This document shows, one piece after another, positions 35,611 to 44,332 of a stretch of DNA of 64,000 nt. The DNA lies in contig CAWBXZ010000003.1 of assembly GCA_963792855.1 (NCBI GenBank), positions 124,001 to 188,000 on the forward strand, in the 5' to 3' direction. Numbering within the stretch: the first letter of the stretch is position 1; every line of letters starts with the position of its first letter. The stretch is from SG8-40 sp963792855. Lineage in GTDB: Bacteria; Pseudomonadota; Gammaproteobacteria; Burkholderiales; Eutrophovitaceae. Below the pieces are notes generated by a model. The model searched no databases. It was not told the DNA's origin and saw nothing but the letters and a program-made list of their open reading frames with translations. The position numbers were made by a program, and so were the translations under genes.

Positions 35611-36230
35611 CAAACCGCGTCGACGAGTAGTTGATACAGCATGCGCACCATTCCGGCTGTCGCACCCCAGATGTAGTGTTCCCGATATGGCATTGCGTAG
35701 TAGTGGCGCACCCTGCCATTGACTTCGCGCGAATGCGCCTCGTGATTACGCGGATCGAGAAAGAACTCGAGAGGCACTTCAAATACTTTCTCTACCTCAA
35801 AAGGATCGGGGCGCAAATCGAACGGCGGCTCTACCCACCCGACGACTGGCGTGACGCGAAATCCGGTCATGATGTCGTACTCGGGCAGGCGACCCAGGAT
35901 TTCTATTCTGCCGCGTTCAATCCCCGTTTCTTCCTCGGCCTCGCGTAGGGCCGTCGCCTCACGGTCGCTGTCGGCCGCTTCGACACGCCCGCCGGGAAAA
36001 CTGATTTGCCCGGCGTGATCATGCAGGTGCGATGTCCGTTGAGTAAACATCAGCGTCGGGCCAGTCGAGCGATTGACAACGGGCACGAGCACAGCGGCCG
36101 GTATCGGTGTCCGTTCGGGCGGGTGAACGAACTGAGGCAACTCGGTGTCAGGCGCCGCAAACCGCTGACGCGCGAGCTGCGCTGCAAGCCATTCGCGGCT
36201 TAGAACCGAACCGATAGAAATCGAGGACAC
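35610..36230 (-). CDS. NUDIX hydrolase, CoA pyrophosphatase type
   Basis: A 206-residue NUDIX protein. The NUDIX box is FPGGRVEAADSDREATALRE followed by AEEETGI. Upstream is the UPF0035-like LMFTQRTSHLHDHAGQISFP that marks CoA pyrophosphatases (NudL/YeaB), which cut CoA to 4'-phosphopantetheine and ADP. The start is GTG. It heads the ybaK operon by overlapping stop-start. Confidence 0.88.
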   Translation of the reverse strand: MSSISIGSVLSREWLAAQLARQRFAAPDTELPQFVHPPERTPIPAAVLVPVVNRSTGPTLMFTQRTSHLHDHAGQISFPGGRVEAADSDREATALREAEEETGIERGRIEILGRLPEYDIMTGFRVTPVVGWVEPPFDLRPDPFEVEKVFEVPLEFFLDPRNHEAHSREVNGRVRHYYAMPYREHYIWGATAGMVRMLYQLLVDAV

Positions 36231-36379
36231 TAAAGCACAATCCTTTCACATGGGTGTATTCTAATACCAAGGTCCAAGTACAAAAGTGTGGTGTGGGCAT
36301 TCGTGCTCAATTCAAGGCATCCGCGCCATGCTATCAAGTGCATCCGTTCTGCCCAGACCTTCAATATGGGGGAAAGCCC

Positions 36380-36712
36380 ATGACTCTGGCGCATTCGATT
36401 TCCATGATCGGGCGCGTACTGCTGGTGACAGCGAGCGCGTTCTGTGCTGCAGGCGGCCACGCAGCCTGCCAGAGTGAGATGCGCATCCTGAGCGACGACC
36501 TGGCAGGCGTAAAGCTGACCCCCGCACAGAGCCAACTGATTGCCGACAAGGTGTTACAGGCAAGACGTCATTGTTGGGTGCAGCACGAGCAGAAGGCAAT
36601 GGAACTCATCAACAGTGCACGCAGGATGGCTGGCTTGAAAGAGTCATCCGGGGAGTTTGACTGGGAAACGGTGCCGCTGGAGTCGCTGGAGAAAGCACCG
36701 CCCCAAAACTGA
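36380..36712 (+). CDS. Small secreted hypothetical protein
   Basis: A 110-residue protein with a signal peptide (MIGRVLLVTASAFCAAGGHA) and a helical mature part (LTPAQSQLIADKVLQARRHC). It has two cysteines that may pair (AACQSEM and RRHCWVQ). No family recognised. The ATG at 36380 has GGGGGAAAG upstream; a longer frame upstream lacks a signal and is less likely. Confidence 0.6.
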   Translation: MTLAHSISMIGRVLLVTASAFCAAGGHAACQSEMRILSDDLAGVKLTPAQSQLIADKVLQARRHCWVQHEQKAMELINSARRMAGLKESSGEFDWETVPLESLEKAPPQN

Positions 36713-36762
36713 AATTCAGACGGGCTCACGCTTGACCGCACGACCAGGATATCAAGAGGCAG

Positions 36763-38166
36763 TTAGTCTTTGTCTTCCGAAACCCCGGTCATCTTCACAG
36801 GTTTCACCCACTCGTCGAACTGCTCCGGGGACACGTAGCCAAGTGCGATGGCCGCAATTTTGAGTGTACTACCGTCGAGGTAAGCTTTTTTCGCGATTTC
36901 GGCGGACTTGTCGTAGCCGATATGCGGGCTGAGCGCGGTAACCAGCATTAACGAACTGTTTACCAACTCGGCAATGCGCTCGGTGTTCGGTTCGATGCCC
37001 TCAATACAGTGCACGCGAAAACTTTCGGCACCATCTGCCAGTAATCTCACGCTCTGCAGGAAATTATGTGCCAGCATGGGGCGAAACACGTTGAGTTCGA
37101 AATTGCCTGACGCTCCCCCTGCATTGATCGCGACATCGTTGCCCATCACCTGGCAACACAACATGGTCAGGGCCTCCGACTGGGTCGGATTGACTTTGCC
37201 GGGCATGATCGAACTGCCGGGCTCGTTCGCCGGAATACGCAATTCGCCAATGCCGCATCGCGGTCCGGACGCGAGCCAGCGCACATCATTGGCGATTTTC
37301 ATCAGCGAAGCGGCCAGCGTCTTCAAACCGCCATGGGCAAACACGAGCGCATCGCTTGACGCGAGCGCCTCGAACTTGTTCGGCGCGGTCACGAAATCAA
37401 TGCCCGTTACTTGCGCCAATGCGCTCGCCACCCTGGCGCCGAACTCCGGATGGGTGTTGATTCCCGTGCCCACGGCGGTGGCGCCAATTGCCAGCTCCCG
37501 CAGTGCGTGCAGTACTGCTTCGAGACGATCGAGACCCTTTTCGATTTGGGATGCGTAGCCGGAAAACTCCTGCCCCAGCGTGAGCGGAACGGCGTCCTGA
37601 AGGTGGGTGCGACCAACCTTGACGATGCTGGAGTAACGACGAGCCCTGTCTCTCAGAGCACCGTGCAAACCCTTGAGTGCGGGACGCAGACGTCCTTCAA
37701 GACCTTGGACCGCCGCGACGTGCATCGCCGTTGGGAACACGTCGTTGGACGATTGTCCGAGATTGACGTGATCATTTGGGTGCACCAGACGGTCTTCGCC
37801 TCGCCTGCCTCCCAGCAGTTCCGAGGCACGATTCGCCAGCACCTCGTTCATGTTCATGTTGGTCTGAGTGCCGGAACCTGTTTGCCAGACGAGCAGAGGG
37901 AATTCTGCCGAGTGCTCCCCGGCGAGGACTTCGTCCGCGGCACGAACGATCCCTCTTGCCAGACGCTTGTCCAACTGGCCCAACTCGGCGTTGGCTTTCG
38001 CGCACTCGCGTTTGACCAATGCGAGTGCGTCCAGAATCTCCGCCGGCATGCGCTCGCCGGAAATGCGGAAATGCGCCAGGCTGCGTTGCGTCTGTGCACC
38101 CCAGAGCCGGTCAACCGGTACTTCTACGGTGCCGAGCGTGTCACGCTCGATTCTGGTCAATGACAT
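36763..38166 (-). CDS. fumC: Class II fumarate hydratase
   Basis: A 467-residue oxygen-stable fumarase of the TCA cycle. It contains WQTGSGTQTNMNMNEVLANR, the catalytic HPNDHVN region, and the superfamily signature GSSIMPGKVNPTQSE. The length matches FumC. An SDR and maeB lie upstream on the same strand, 124 bases away, so an operon is possible. Confidence 0.97.
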   Translation of the reverse strand: MSLTRIERDTLGTVEVPVDRLWGAQTQRSLAHFRISGERMPAEILDALALVKRECAKANAELGQLDKRLARGIVRAADEVLAGEHSAEFPLLVWQTGSGTQTNMNMNEVLANRASELLGGRRGEDRLVHPNDHVNLGQSSNDVFPTAMHVAAVQGLEGRLRPALKGLHGALRDRARRYSSIVKVGRTHLQDAVPLTLGQEFSGYASQIEKGLDRLEAVLHALRELAIGATAVGTGINTHPEFGARVASALAQVTGIDFVTAPNKFEALASSDALVFAHGGLKTLAASLMKIANDVRWLASGPRCGIGELRIPANEPGSSIMPGKVNPTQSEALTMLCCQVMGNDVAINAGGASGNFELNVFRPMLAHNFLQSVRLLADGAESFRVHCIEGIEPNTERIAELVNSSLMLVTALSPHIGYDKSAEIAKKAYLDGSTLKIAAIALGYVSPEQFDEWVKPVKMTGVSEDKD

Positions 38167-38290
38167 TTGAACTGCCCGCGTCTGCCGTACCCGTTAACAG
38201 GATAACGCACCACGCCAGGCGCGAGTTACTGGTGCAGCTTCTGCGTCACGGCACTTGCGTAGACTGCCTGCGCACTTGCAGGCCTGGTGG

Positions 38291-39004
38291 CTACCAGGGA
38301 ATCGGTGCCTTGTCCCTGAAAAAGCCGCCCGTCGGACCGCCATGCGGCAACATCGCCAGCCAGATTGCGGTTTCGGCGCCGACATCGACCGCACGGGCAG
38401 CATTCGGCCCACCCATGTCGGTACGCACCCAGCCCGGGCACATCGAATTGATCAAAATATCTTCACCCTTGACGGCGGTCGCGACCATGCGGGTCAGTGC
38501 ATTCAGCGCCGTCTTCGAGGCGCGGTAGGCAGCGGTGCCGTCTCCCATCTGGTCCAGTTGGCCCAGCCCGCTCGACAGGTTGACGATCCTGCCGAAATGG
38601 CCATGCTGCATGATGGGTACGATTGCCTGGCACATGCGCAACGCGCCGAAGAAGTTCGTCTCCAGCGTCTCGCGAAAGATTGCCGGTGAAGTATCGAGTA
38701 CACCATGCCCCGGGGGATCGATCATGATACCGGCGTTGTTGACCAGCACGTCCACGCGCCCCTGCTCATTTTCCATGTGCGCGGCCAGCGTAGCGACGCT
38801 GTCATCGCAATCGACGTCAAGCAGGTGAAACACCACGTCCAGACCCTCTGACACGAGTTTTTCCCGGGCTTCGTTTCCGCGGTCCGCATCCCGGCTGGTC
38901 AGAACTACCCGCAAGCCCCGGCCTGCGAGTTGCCGGCAGATCTCGAAACCGATGCCCTTGTTGCCGCCGGTTACCACGGCCACGCGTTTGTCGATCGACG
39001 CCAT
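38291..39004 (-). CDS. SDR family oxidoreductase
   Basis: A 237-residue classical short-chain dehydrogenase resembling carbonyl reductases: TGGNKGIGFEICRQL for NADP(H), NNAGIM, and the catalytic YRASKTALN. The start ATG overlaps the maeB stop (TGATG), so it is coupled to the malic enzyme gene, an unusual partner. Substrate unknown. Confidence 0.87.
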   Translation of the reverse strand: MASIDKRVAVVTGGNKGIGFEICRQLAGRGLRVVLTSRDADRGNEAREKLVSEGLDVVFHLLDVDCDDSVATLAAHMENEQGRVDVLVNNAGIMIDPPGHGVLDTSPAIFRETLETNFFGALRMCQAIVPIMQHGHFGRIVNLSSGLGQLDQMGDGTAAYRASKTALNALTRMVATAVKGEDILINSMCPGWVRTDMGGPNAARAVDVGAETAIWLAMLPHGGPTGGFFRDKAPIPW

Positions 39005-41316
39005 CAAAGGTCTCCGTTGCCGATCATGCTGCCCGTGGACGCCGGGCGTTGCGACGCGGCGTCAACGGAACACAGGGCGGCCATGTTGACCAGTCGCCGG
39101 ACCGTTGCGGTCGGCGTCAGAATGTGCACCGGTTTTTCAGCACCGAGCAGAATCGGCCCGATCGTGATTCCCTCGCCTGCCGTCACCTTCAAGAGATTGA
39201 ACGCAATGTTTGCGGCATCGAGATTGGGCATGATGAGCAGGTTCGCTTCGCCCTTGATCCGCGAGTTGGGGAAAATACGCGTGCGGATCGCTTCATCTAT
39301 CGCCGCATCGCCGTGCATTTCTCCCTCGACTGCGAGCTGGGGGGCACTTCGTTCCAGTATTTGCCTGGCGCGACCCATCTTGACAGCTGATTCGTCGCGT
39401 GAAGTTCCGAAATTCGAGTGCGAAAGCAAAGCGACGTTGGGCGTCAGGCCGAAGCGTTGCACCTCTTCCGCCGCGAGCATGGTGATTTCGGCAATTTCAT
39501 CGGCCGACGGATTCTGGTTCACGTATGTATCGCAAATGAAGATTGTTCTACGCGGCAGGATCAGCATGTTCATCGCCGCAAACCGGTTAACCCCCTGGCG
39601 CAGGCCGATCACGTCGGAGATGTACTGCAGATGAAGAGAGAACTCCGCGATCGTACCGCAGATCATCGCATCGGCATCGCCATGTCGCACCATCAGGGCG
39701 CCCATGAGCGTGGTGCGGCGGCTCACCTCGCGCTTGGCGTAATCGACCGATACGCCCTTGCGTTCCATGATGCTGTGATAGACCTGCCAGTAGTCGCGAA
39801 AACGTGCATCGCTGTTGGGATTGACAAGGTCAAAGTCGCGCTCGGGCTTGATACGCAGGCCACATTTCTCGATCCGCGGCAGCAACACTTCGGGCCTCCC
39901 TACGAGGATCGGTCGCGCCAGGCCTTCGTCGACCACTACCTGCACCGCCCGCAATACCCTCTCGTCTTCTCCCTCGCAATAGACGACCCGCTTCGGATTC
40001 TGCTTGGCGGCGGTAAACACCGGTTTCATGATCAGGCCGGAGTGATAGACGAACTGGGTCAGCTTCTCTCGGTATGCACTGAAATCCTCTATGGGACGGG
40101 TGGCAACGCCGCTGTCCATCGCCGCTTGCGCAACAGCCGGCGCAATTTTCACGATCAACCTCGGATCGAACGGCTTCGGGATGAGGTACTCGGGACCGAA
40201 TTGCATTTCCTGATTGCTGTAGGCCATGGCAACAACCTCGGATTGCTCTGCCTGGGCCAGCGCAGCGATAGCCTCGACAGCGGCGAGTTTCATCGACTCG
40301 TTGATGGTGGTTGCGCCAACGTCGAGCGCGCCGCGGAAAATGAAGGGAAAACACAGCACGTTGTTGACCTGATTCGGGTAGTCGGAACGTCCGGTGGCGA
40401 TGATGGCGTCGGGACGCACCTGCTTTGCCAGGTCTGGAAGAATTTCCGGTTCCGGATTGGCCAACGCCAGTATCAGAGGCGTGTCCGACATTTTTGCCAC
40501 CATCTCCGGCTTCAGCACACGGGCGGCCGACAGGCCAAGAAAAATATCCGCCCCCTCGATGATTTCAGACAAGGTCCGCGCGTCGGTATCCTTCGCGTAA
40601 CGCGCCTTGTTATCGTCCATTTCTTCGGTTCTTCCCCGATAGACCACACCCTTGATATCCGATACGGTGATGTTTTCCATCGGCATGCCGAGACTGACGA
40701 GCAGGTCAAGACATGCCAGCGCCGCGGCACCAGCGCCGGAACAAACCAGTTTCGCCGAATCAATTTGCTTGCCAACGACTTTCAGACCGTTGGAAATGGC
40801 CGCAGCAACAATGATGGCCGTACCATGCTGGTCATCGTGAAACACGGGAATGCGCATGCGCCGGCGCAGTTCGCGCTCGACATGGAAACATTCGGGCGCC
40901 TTGATGTCCTCGAGATTGATGCCTCCAAACGTCGGTTCCAGGCTGGCGATGATGTCGACCAGTTTCTGCGGATCACTTTCGTTGATCTCGATATCGAAGA
41001 CGTCGATTCCGGCGAATTTCTTGAACAGGACGGCCTTCCCCTCCATTACCGGCTTGGAAGCGAGCGGACCAATTGCACCCAGCCCCAGCACCGCGGTTCC
41101 GTTGGTAATGACGCCAATCAGATTGGCACGGCTGGTGTACAGCGATGCTGTTCCGGGATCGCCAACGATTTCCTCGCATGCCGCTGCCACGCCGGGCGAA
41201 TAGGCAAGTGCCAGATCCCGTTGGTTGGTTAACCCTTTGGTTGGTGTAACCGATAGTTTCCCTGGCGTGGGAGTACGGTGGTAGTCAAGTGCTGCTCGCC
41301 TGAGTTGTTCGTCCAT
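39004..41316 (-). CDS. maeB: NADP-dependent malic enzyme with phosphotransacetylase-like domain
   Basis: A 770-residue two-domain protein. The N-terminal malic enzyme (about 1-430) converts malate to pyruvate with NADP+; YSPGVAAACEEI, VFHDDQHGTA and GAGAAALACLDLL are visible. The C-terminal phosphotransacetylase-like domain (about 440-750) is regulatory, binding acetyl-CoA, and lacks known transferase activity in studied homologues. It could supply NADPH for PHA synthesis (inference). It diverges from the TraB/GumN gene. Confidence 0.96.
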   Translation of the reverse strand: MDEQLRRAALDYHRTPTPGKLSVTPTKGLTNQRDLALAYSPGVAAACEEIVGDPGTASLYTSRANLIGVITNGTAVLGLGAIGPLASKPVMEGKAVLFKKFAGIDVFDIEINESDPQKLVDIIASLEPTFGGINLEDIKAPECFHVERELRRRMRIPVFHDDQHGTAIIVAAAISNGLKVVGKQIDSAKLVCSGAGAAALACLDLLVSLGMPMENITVSDIKGVVYRGRTEEMDDNKARYAKDTDARTLSEIIEGADIFLGLSAARVLKPEMVAKMSDTPLILALANPEPEILPDLAKQVRPDAIIATGRSDYPNQVNNVLCFPFIFRGALDVGATTINESMKLAAVEAIAALAQAEQSEVVAMAYSNQEMQFGPEYLIPKPFDPRLIVKIAPAVAQAAMDSGVATRPIEDFSAYREKLTQFVYHSGLIMKPVFTAAKQNPKRVVYCEGEDERVLRAVQVVVDEGLARPILVGRPEVLLPRIEKCGLRIKPERDFDLVNPNSDARFRDYWQVYHSIMERKGVSVDYAKREVSRRTTLMGALMVRHGDADAMICGTIAEFSLHLQYISDVIGLRQGVNRFAAMNMLILPRRTIFICDTYVNQNPSADEIAEITMLAAEEVQRFGLTPNVALLSHSNFGTSRDESAVKMGRARQILERSAPQLAVEGEMHGDAAIDEAIRTRIFPNSRIKGEANLLIMPNLDAANIAFNLLKVTAGEGITIGPILLGAEKPVHILTPTATVRRLVNMAALCSVDAASQRPASTGSMIGNGDL

Positions 41317-41513
41317 TGAAGCTCCGGGTGGGGTCCTGATAGACCGCGATTATACGGACTGATCCTAGCCCGGATATTGCATAAAGCATCAGACTGGCCC
41401 AACCGCAGGCACTTGTGAAGTGCCCGGAGGCAGCCAATCAAACGGCCGCGCCGCGTTGTTCACAGCTTCATCTCTCGCAGAACACCGCCAGCGGCCGACA
41501 AGGAGATCAGCAA

Positions 41514-42422
41514 ATGAACTTCCCAGCACTACCGGCTTTTCAACGTCTGATCGTGTTCGCCGCGGTCCTGTTCATGCCCTTCGCCGTCTCGGCGCAGTCC
41601 GCATATAGCCCGCCACTTTGGGAGGTGCGGTCCGGCGAAAACACGGTCTACCTTTTTGGCACAATCCACGTCGGGAAGGCCGGTTTTTATCCACTTCCCG
41701 CGTCCGTAGAGTCGGCATTCGGGAAGTCGGATGTCGTGGCGCTGGAAGTCAATCCCGCCGATGAACAGGCAGCGGTCAGTGCCGCCATGGCAGCGATGTA
41801 TACACCGCCTGACAACATCGAGAATCACCTCGATGCGGAATTGCTCGCCGGCGTTATTGAGGTGTGCGCCGGCTATGGCATCCCGTTTGAGCAGATCCGT
41901 CAGATCAAGCCGTACTTGCTGATGTTCATGTTGACGGCGCTGGAATATCAGCGGCTCGGATACAGCCCCGAGCAAGGCCTCGAAAACCATTTCGCGCGCC
42001 ACGCTCGCGAGCAAGGCAAGGAAATCGTCGCGCTCGAATCCATGCCCGCGCAAATGCAGATTCTCGACAGTCTTTCTCCGGGCTTGCAGACCGCCATGTT
42101 GCAGATCGCCGTCGACGAGATCAACAGCGGGGAAGTAGAGAGTCTGGTCGCCGAAATGATCATGGCCTGGCGAACCGGAAACATGGACAAGCTCGGCGAG
42201 GTGCTGCTTGCGGAAGAACGCAAGCTACCGGCTGCAATGGCGAAAGAGTTTCACCAGCGTTTCCTGACTGAGCGCAACGTCGCGATGGTCCAACGAATCG
42301 AACGCATGCTGCTTGGCGGAGAAAAGGCATTTGTAGCCGTCGGGGCCATGCACATGGTCGGCGAGGATGGAATCCCCGCCATGCTTGGCGCAAACGGCTA
42401 CAAAGTCAGACCAATGAGGTAA
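41514..42422 (+). CDS. TraB/GumN family exported protein
   Basis: A 302-residue protein with a signal peptide (RLIVFAAVLFMPFAVSAQ) and the TraB/GumN core: LWEVRSGENTVYLFGTIHVG, KSDVVALEVNP, KEIVALESMPAQMQIL and FVAVGAMHMVGEDGI. Conserved GTIH and G-x-x-H pairs suggest a metal-dependent hydrolase, possibly a peptidase, but the role is not established. The start has an ideal AAGGAGAT. Confidence 0.88.
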   Translation: MNFPALPAFQRLIVFAAVLFMPFAVSAQSAYSPPLWEVRSGENTVYLFGTIHVGKAGFYPLPASVESAFGKSDVVALEVNPADEQAAVSAAMAAMYTPPDNIENHLDAELLAGVIEVCAGYGIPFEQIRQIKPYLLMFMLTALEYQRLGYSPEQGLENHFARHAREQGKEIVALESMPAQMQILDSLSPGLQTAMLQIAVDEINSGEVESLVAEMIMAWRTGNMDKLGEVLLAEERKLPAAMAKEFHQRFLTERNVAMVQRIERMLLGGEKAFVAVGAMHMVGEDGIPAMLGANGYKVRPMR

Positions 42423-42478
42423 GACCACTCCGGGCGCAATGCCCGCAACGTGCAGCGCCGGGCACTATAATCGCGATC

Positions 42479-43468
42479 ATGAACGCACCGGCTGATTCGT
42501 CCGTTCGCACCGATATCTACCCCGAAGTCGAGCCGTACGCTTCGGGGCGATTGAAGCTCGACCCGCCGCATGAAATGTACTGGGAAACAAGCGGTAATCC
42601 GCAGGGCGTACCAGTGCTGTTTCTGCATGGTGGCCCGGGTGCAGGCGCCAGTCCCGCCCACCGGCGTTTTTTCGATCCCGACTTCTATCGCATCGTCATC
42701 TTTGACCAGCGCGGCTCGGGACGCTCGACGCCGCTTGGCGAAACGCACAACAACACCACGCCCCATCTGATTGCCGACATCGAGAGGCTGCGTGAACACC
42801 TGCAAATTGACGCATGGTGCCTGTTCGGCGGCTCCTGGGGCAGCACACTATCGTTAGCCTATGCGCAGGCGCATCCGAATCGCTGTACGGCACTGGTGCT
42901 ACGCGGAATATTTCTTTCCGCAAAGAGTGAGATCGACTGGTTCCTCTACGGCATGCGCTTGTTCTTTCCGGAAGCCTGGCAGGCGTTCGCCGGCTTTGTC
43001 AGTGAAAACGAGCGCCACGATTTACTGACCGCGTATTCGCGCCGGCTCGAAGATGATGACCCGCGAGTCCGGATCGACGCAGCAAGGCACTGGGGCGCAT
43101 ATGAAGGTTCCTGCTCCACCTTGCTTGCCAGCGCTTCCACCGTAGCGCATTTCGCCGACGAGCGCGTAGCTCTCGGCCTGGCGCGTATCGAGGCCCACTA
43201 TTTCGCCAACGGCTCGTTTCTCGAGGATAACCAATTACTCTCGGGCGTTGAACGCATGCGTCATCTGCCCGGTACGATCGTCCAGGGACGTTACGACGTG
43301 GTTTGCCCGATAGCCGCGGCGAACGCATTGCACACCGCATGGCCAGAGGCCGACTACGTTGTCGTCGCCGATGCCGGTCACTCTGCATTCGAACCCGGCA
43401 TCCGTGCGCAACTCGTTGCTGCAATGGAAAAACTCAAGCTGGCGTTGGCAGACAGGCAGCCCGCGTGA
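42479..43468 (+). CDS. pip: Prolyl aminopeptidase
   Basis: A 329-residue alpha/beta hydrolase of peptidase family S33 releasing N-terminal proline. The oxyanion motif is HGGPGAGAS, the nucleophile is in GGSWGSTLSLAYAQ, and the histidine is in ADAGHSAFEPG. The family block FDQRGSGRSTP is intact. It is 56 bases after the TraB-like gene, on the same strand. Confidence 0.95.
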   Translation: MNAPADSSVRTDIYPEVEPYASGRLKLDPPHEMYWETSGNPQGVPVLFLHGGPGAGASPAHRRFFDPDFYRIVIFDQRGSGRSTPLGETHNNTTPHLIADIERLREHLQIDAWCLFGGSWGSTLSLAYAQAHPNRCTALVLRGIFLSAKSEIDWFLYGMRLFFPEAWQAFAGFVSENERHDLLTAYSRRLEDDDPRVRIDAARHWGAYEGSCSTLLASASTVAHFADERVALGLARIEAHYFANGSFLEDNQLLSGVERMRHLPGTIVQGRYDVVCPIAAANALHTAWPEADYVVVADAGHSAFEPGIRAQLVAAMEKLKLALADRQPA

Positions 43469-43494
43469 CGAACCGCCAACCAGTTCCGCCAGGC

Positions 43495-43929
43495 TCAGAC
43501 CAGCCGTTTTAACATCTTCTGATGGGGTAGCGTCACATCGACGAATTCGCTTCCGGTGCTTTCGTACCCCAGCTTTTCGTAAAAGCCGATGGCGCTACGG
43601 CGCGCGTGCAGGCTAAGCAGACAAAAACCGCGCGACGAAAGTTTCGCCTCAAGCTCGAGCATCATCTTGCTCGCCAGACCCTGACGCTGATGTGCGGGCG
43701 CAATCGCCATTTGTCGAATCCGTGCCTGCCCGCCCGAAGCCGGGACAACGATGACACAGCCAACAAGTTCGTCATTGCCGGTAAACAGCGCAAAATGCAG
43801 CTGCCGGTCTTCGCCGCGCAGATCATCCGCACTCAATGACAGACCGAGGGGTGCGCGCAGAACTGCCTGCCGCAGTTCGCGGGCAGCTTCGTACTCCGTG
43901 GAACCGTAAGCGATTTCTCTGAGGATCAC
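43495..43929 (-). CDS. GNAT family N-acetyltransferase
   Basis: A 144-residue acetyl-CoA-dependent transferase. Motif A is visible (IRQMAIAPAHQRQGLASKMM) with the Q/R-x-x-G-x-A pyrophosphate loop, and motif B in ARRSAIGFYEKLGYES. The start is placed at the GTG at 43929, where homology begins; the open frame continues upstream through the PhaM-like gene in another frame but that part is not protein-like. Substrate unknown. Confidence 0.82.
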   Translation of the reverse strand: MILREIAYGSTEYEAARELRQAVLRAPLGLSLSADDLRGEDRQLHFALFTGNDELVGCVIVVPASGGQARIRQMAIAPAHQRQGLASKMMLELEAKLSSRGFCLLSLHARRSAIGFYEKLGYESTGSEFVDVTLPHQKMLKRLV

Positions 43930-43952
43930 CGCCCGGCGAGAACAGTCCGGCT

Positions 43953-44228
43953 CTATTTCGGTTTCTTTCCGCTTTTTCCGCTTTGCTGGGCCGTCTCGTG
44001 CATGGTTTCCAGCGCCGCTTTCTGCATCTCCATCGTCTTGATGGTCATTTCGACCATGCCGACATTGGTTTTCAACCAGCTTTCTACCGCTTTCAACTCG
44101 GCGATCTTTCTCTCGATTTCCTTTGGATCGAGCGTCGGCTGAACCACTCCGGGAAACGGGAAGTTCATCGGATTCCACATCTTCTGGAAGTGCTCGAACC
44201 ATTCCTTGGAACCGAATTCATCTGCCAC
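43953..44228 (-). CDS. Short PhaM-like granule-associated protein
   Basis: A 91-residue protein with the PhaM-type core LDPKEIERKIAELKAVESWL followed by KTNVGMVEMTIKTMEMQKAALE. PhaM activates PHA synthase and ties granules to the nucleoid through a long basic PAKKA-rich tail. Here the tail is reduced to KSGKKPK, so DNA binding may be lost or weak. The GNAT gene follows 23 bases later. The PHA link is supported by phaA, bktB and the phasin elsewhere in the window. Confidence 0.7.
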   Translation of the reverse strand: MADEFGSKEWFEHFQKMWNPMNFPFPGVVQPTLDPKEIERKIAELKAVESWLKTNVGMVEMTIKTMEMQKAALETMHETAQQSGKSGKKPK

Positions 44229-44332
44229 TACAGCCTCCTTGAAATAGCGGATGCAACATCAACCGCGCTCGCGTTGAGCCAAAAACCTGCGGTTTTTTAC
44301 TCACTCCGCTGGCCTCATGTCCCCGGGCCGCA

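Noticed and set aside
39418..41232. Plus-strand open frame of about 600 codons
   Set aside because: It is exactly antisense to maeB, has biased shadow composition and no domain; the malic enzyme on the minus strand is unambiguous.
43930..44202. N-terminal extension of the GNAT protein
   Set aside because: The extension overlaps the PhaM-like gene in another frame and is low-complexity charged sequence; the GNAT fold starts at the GTG at 43929.
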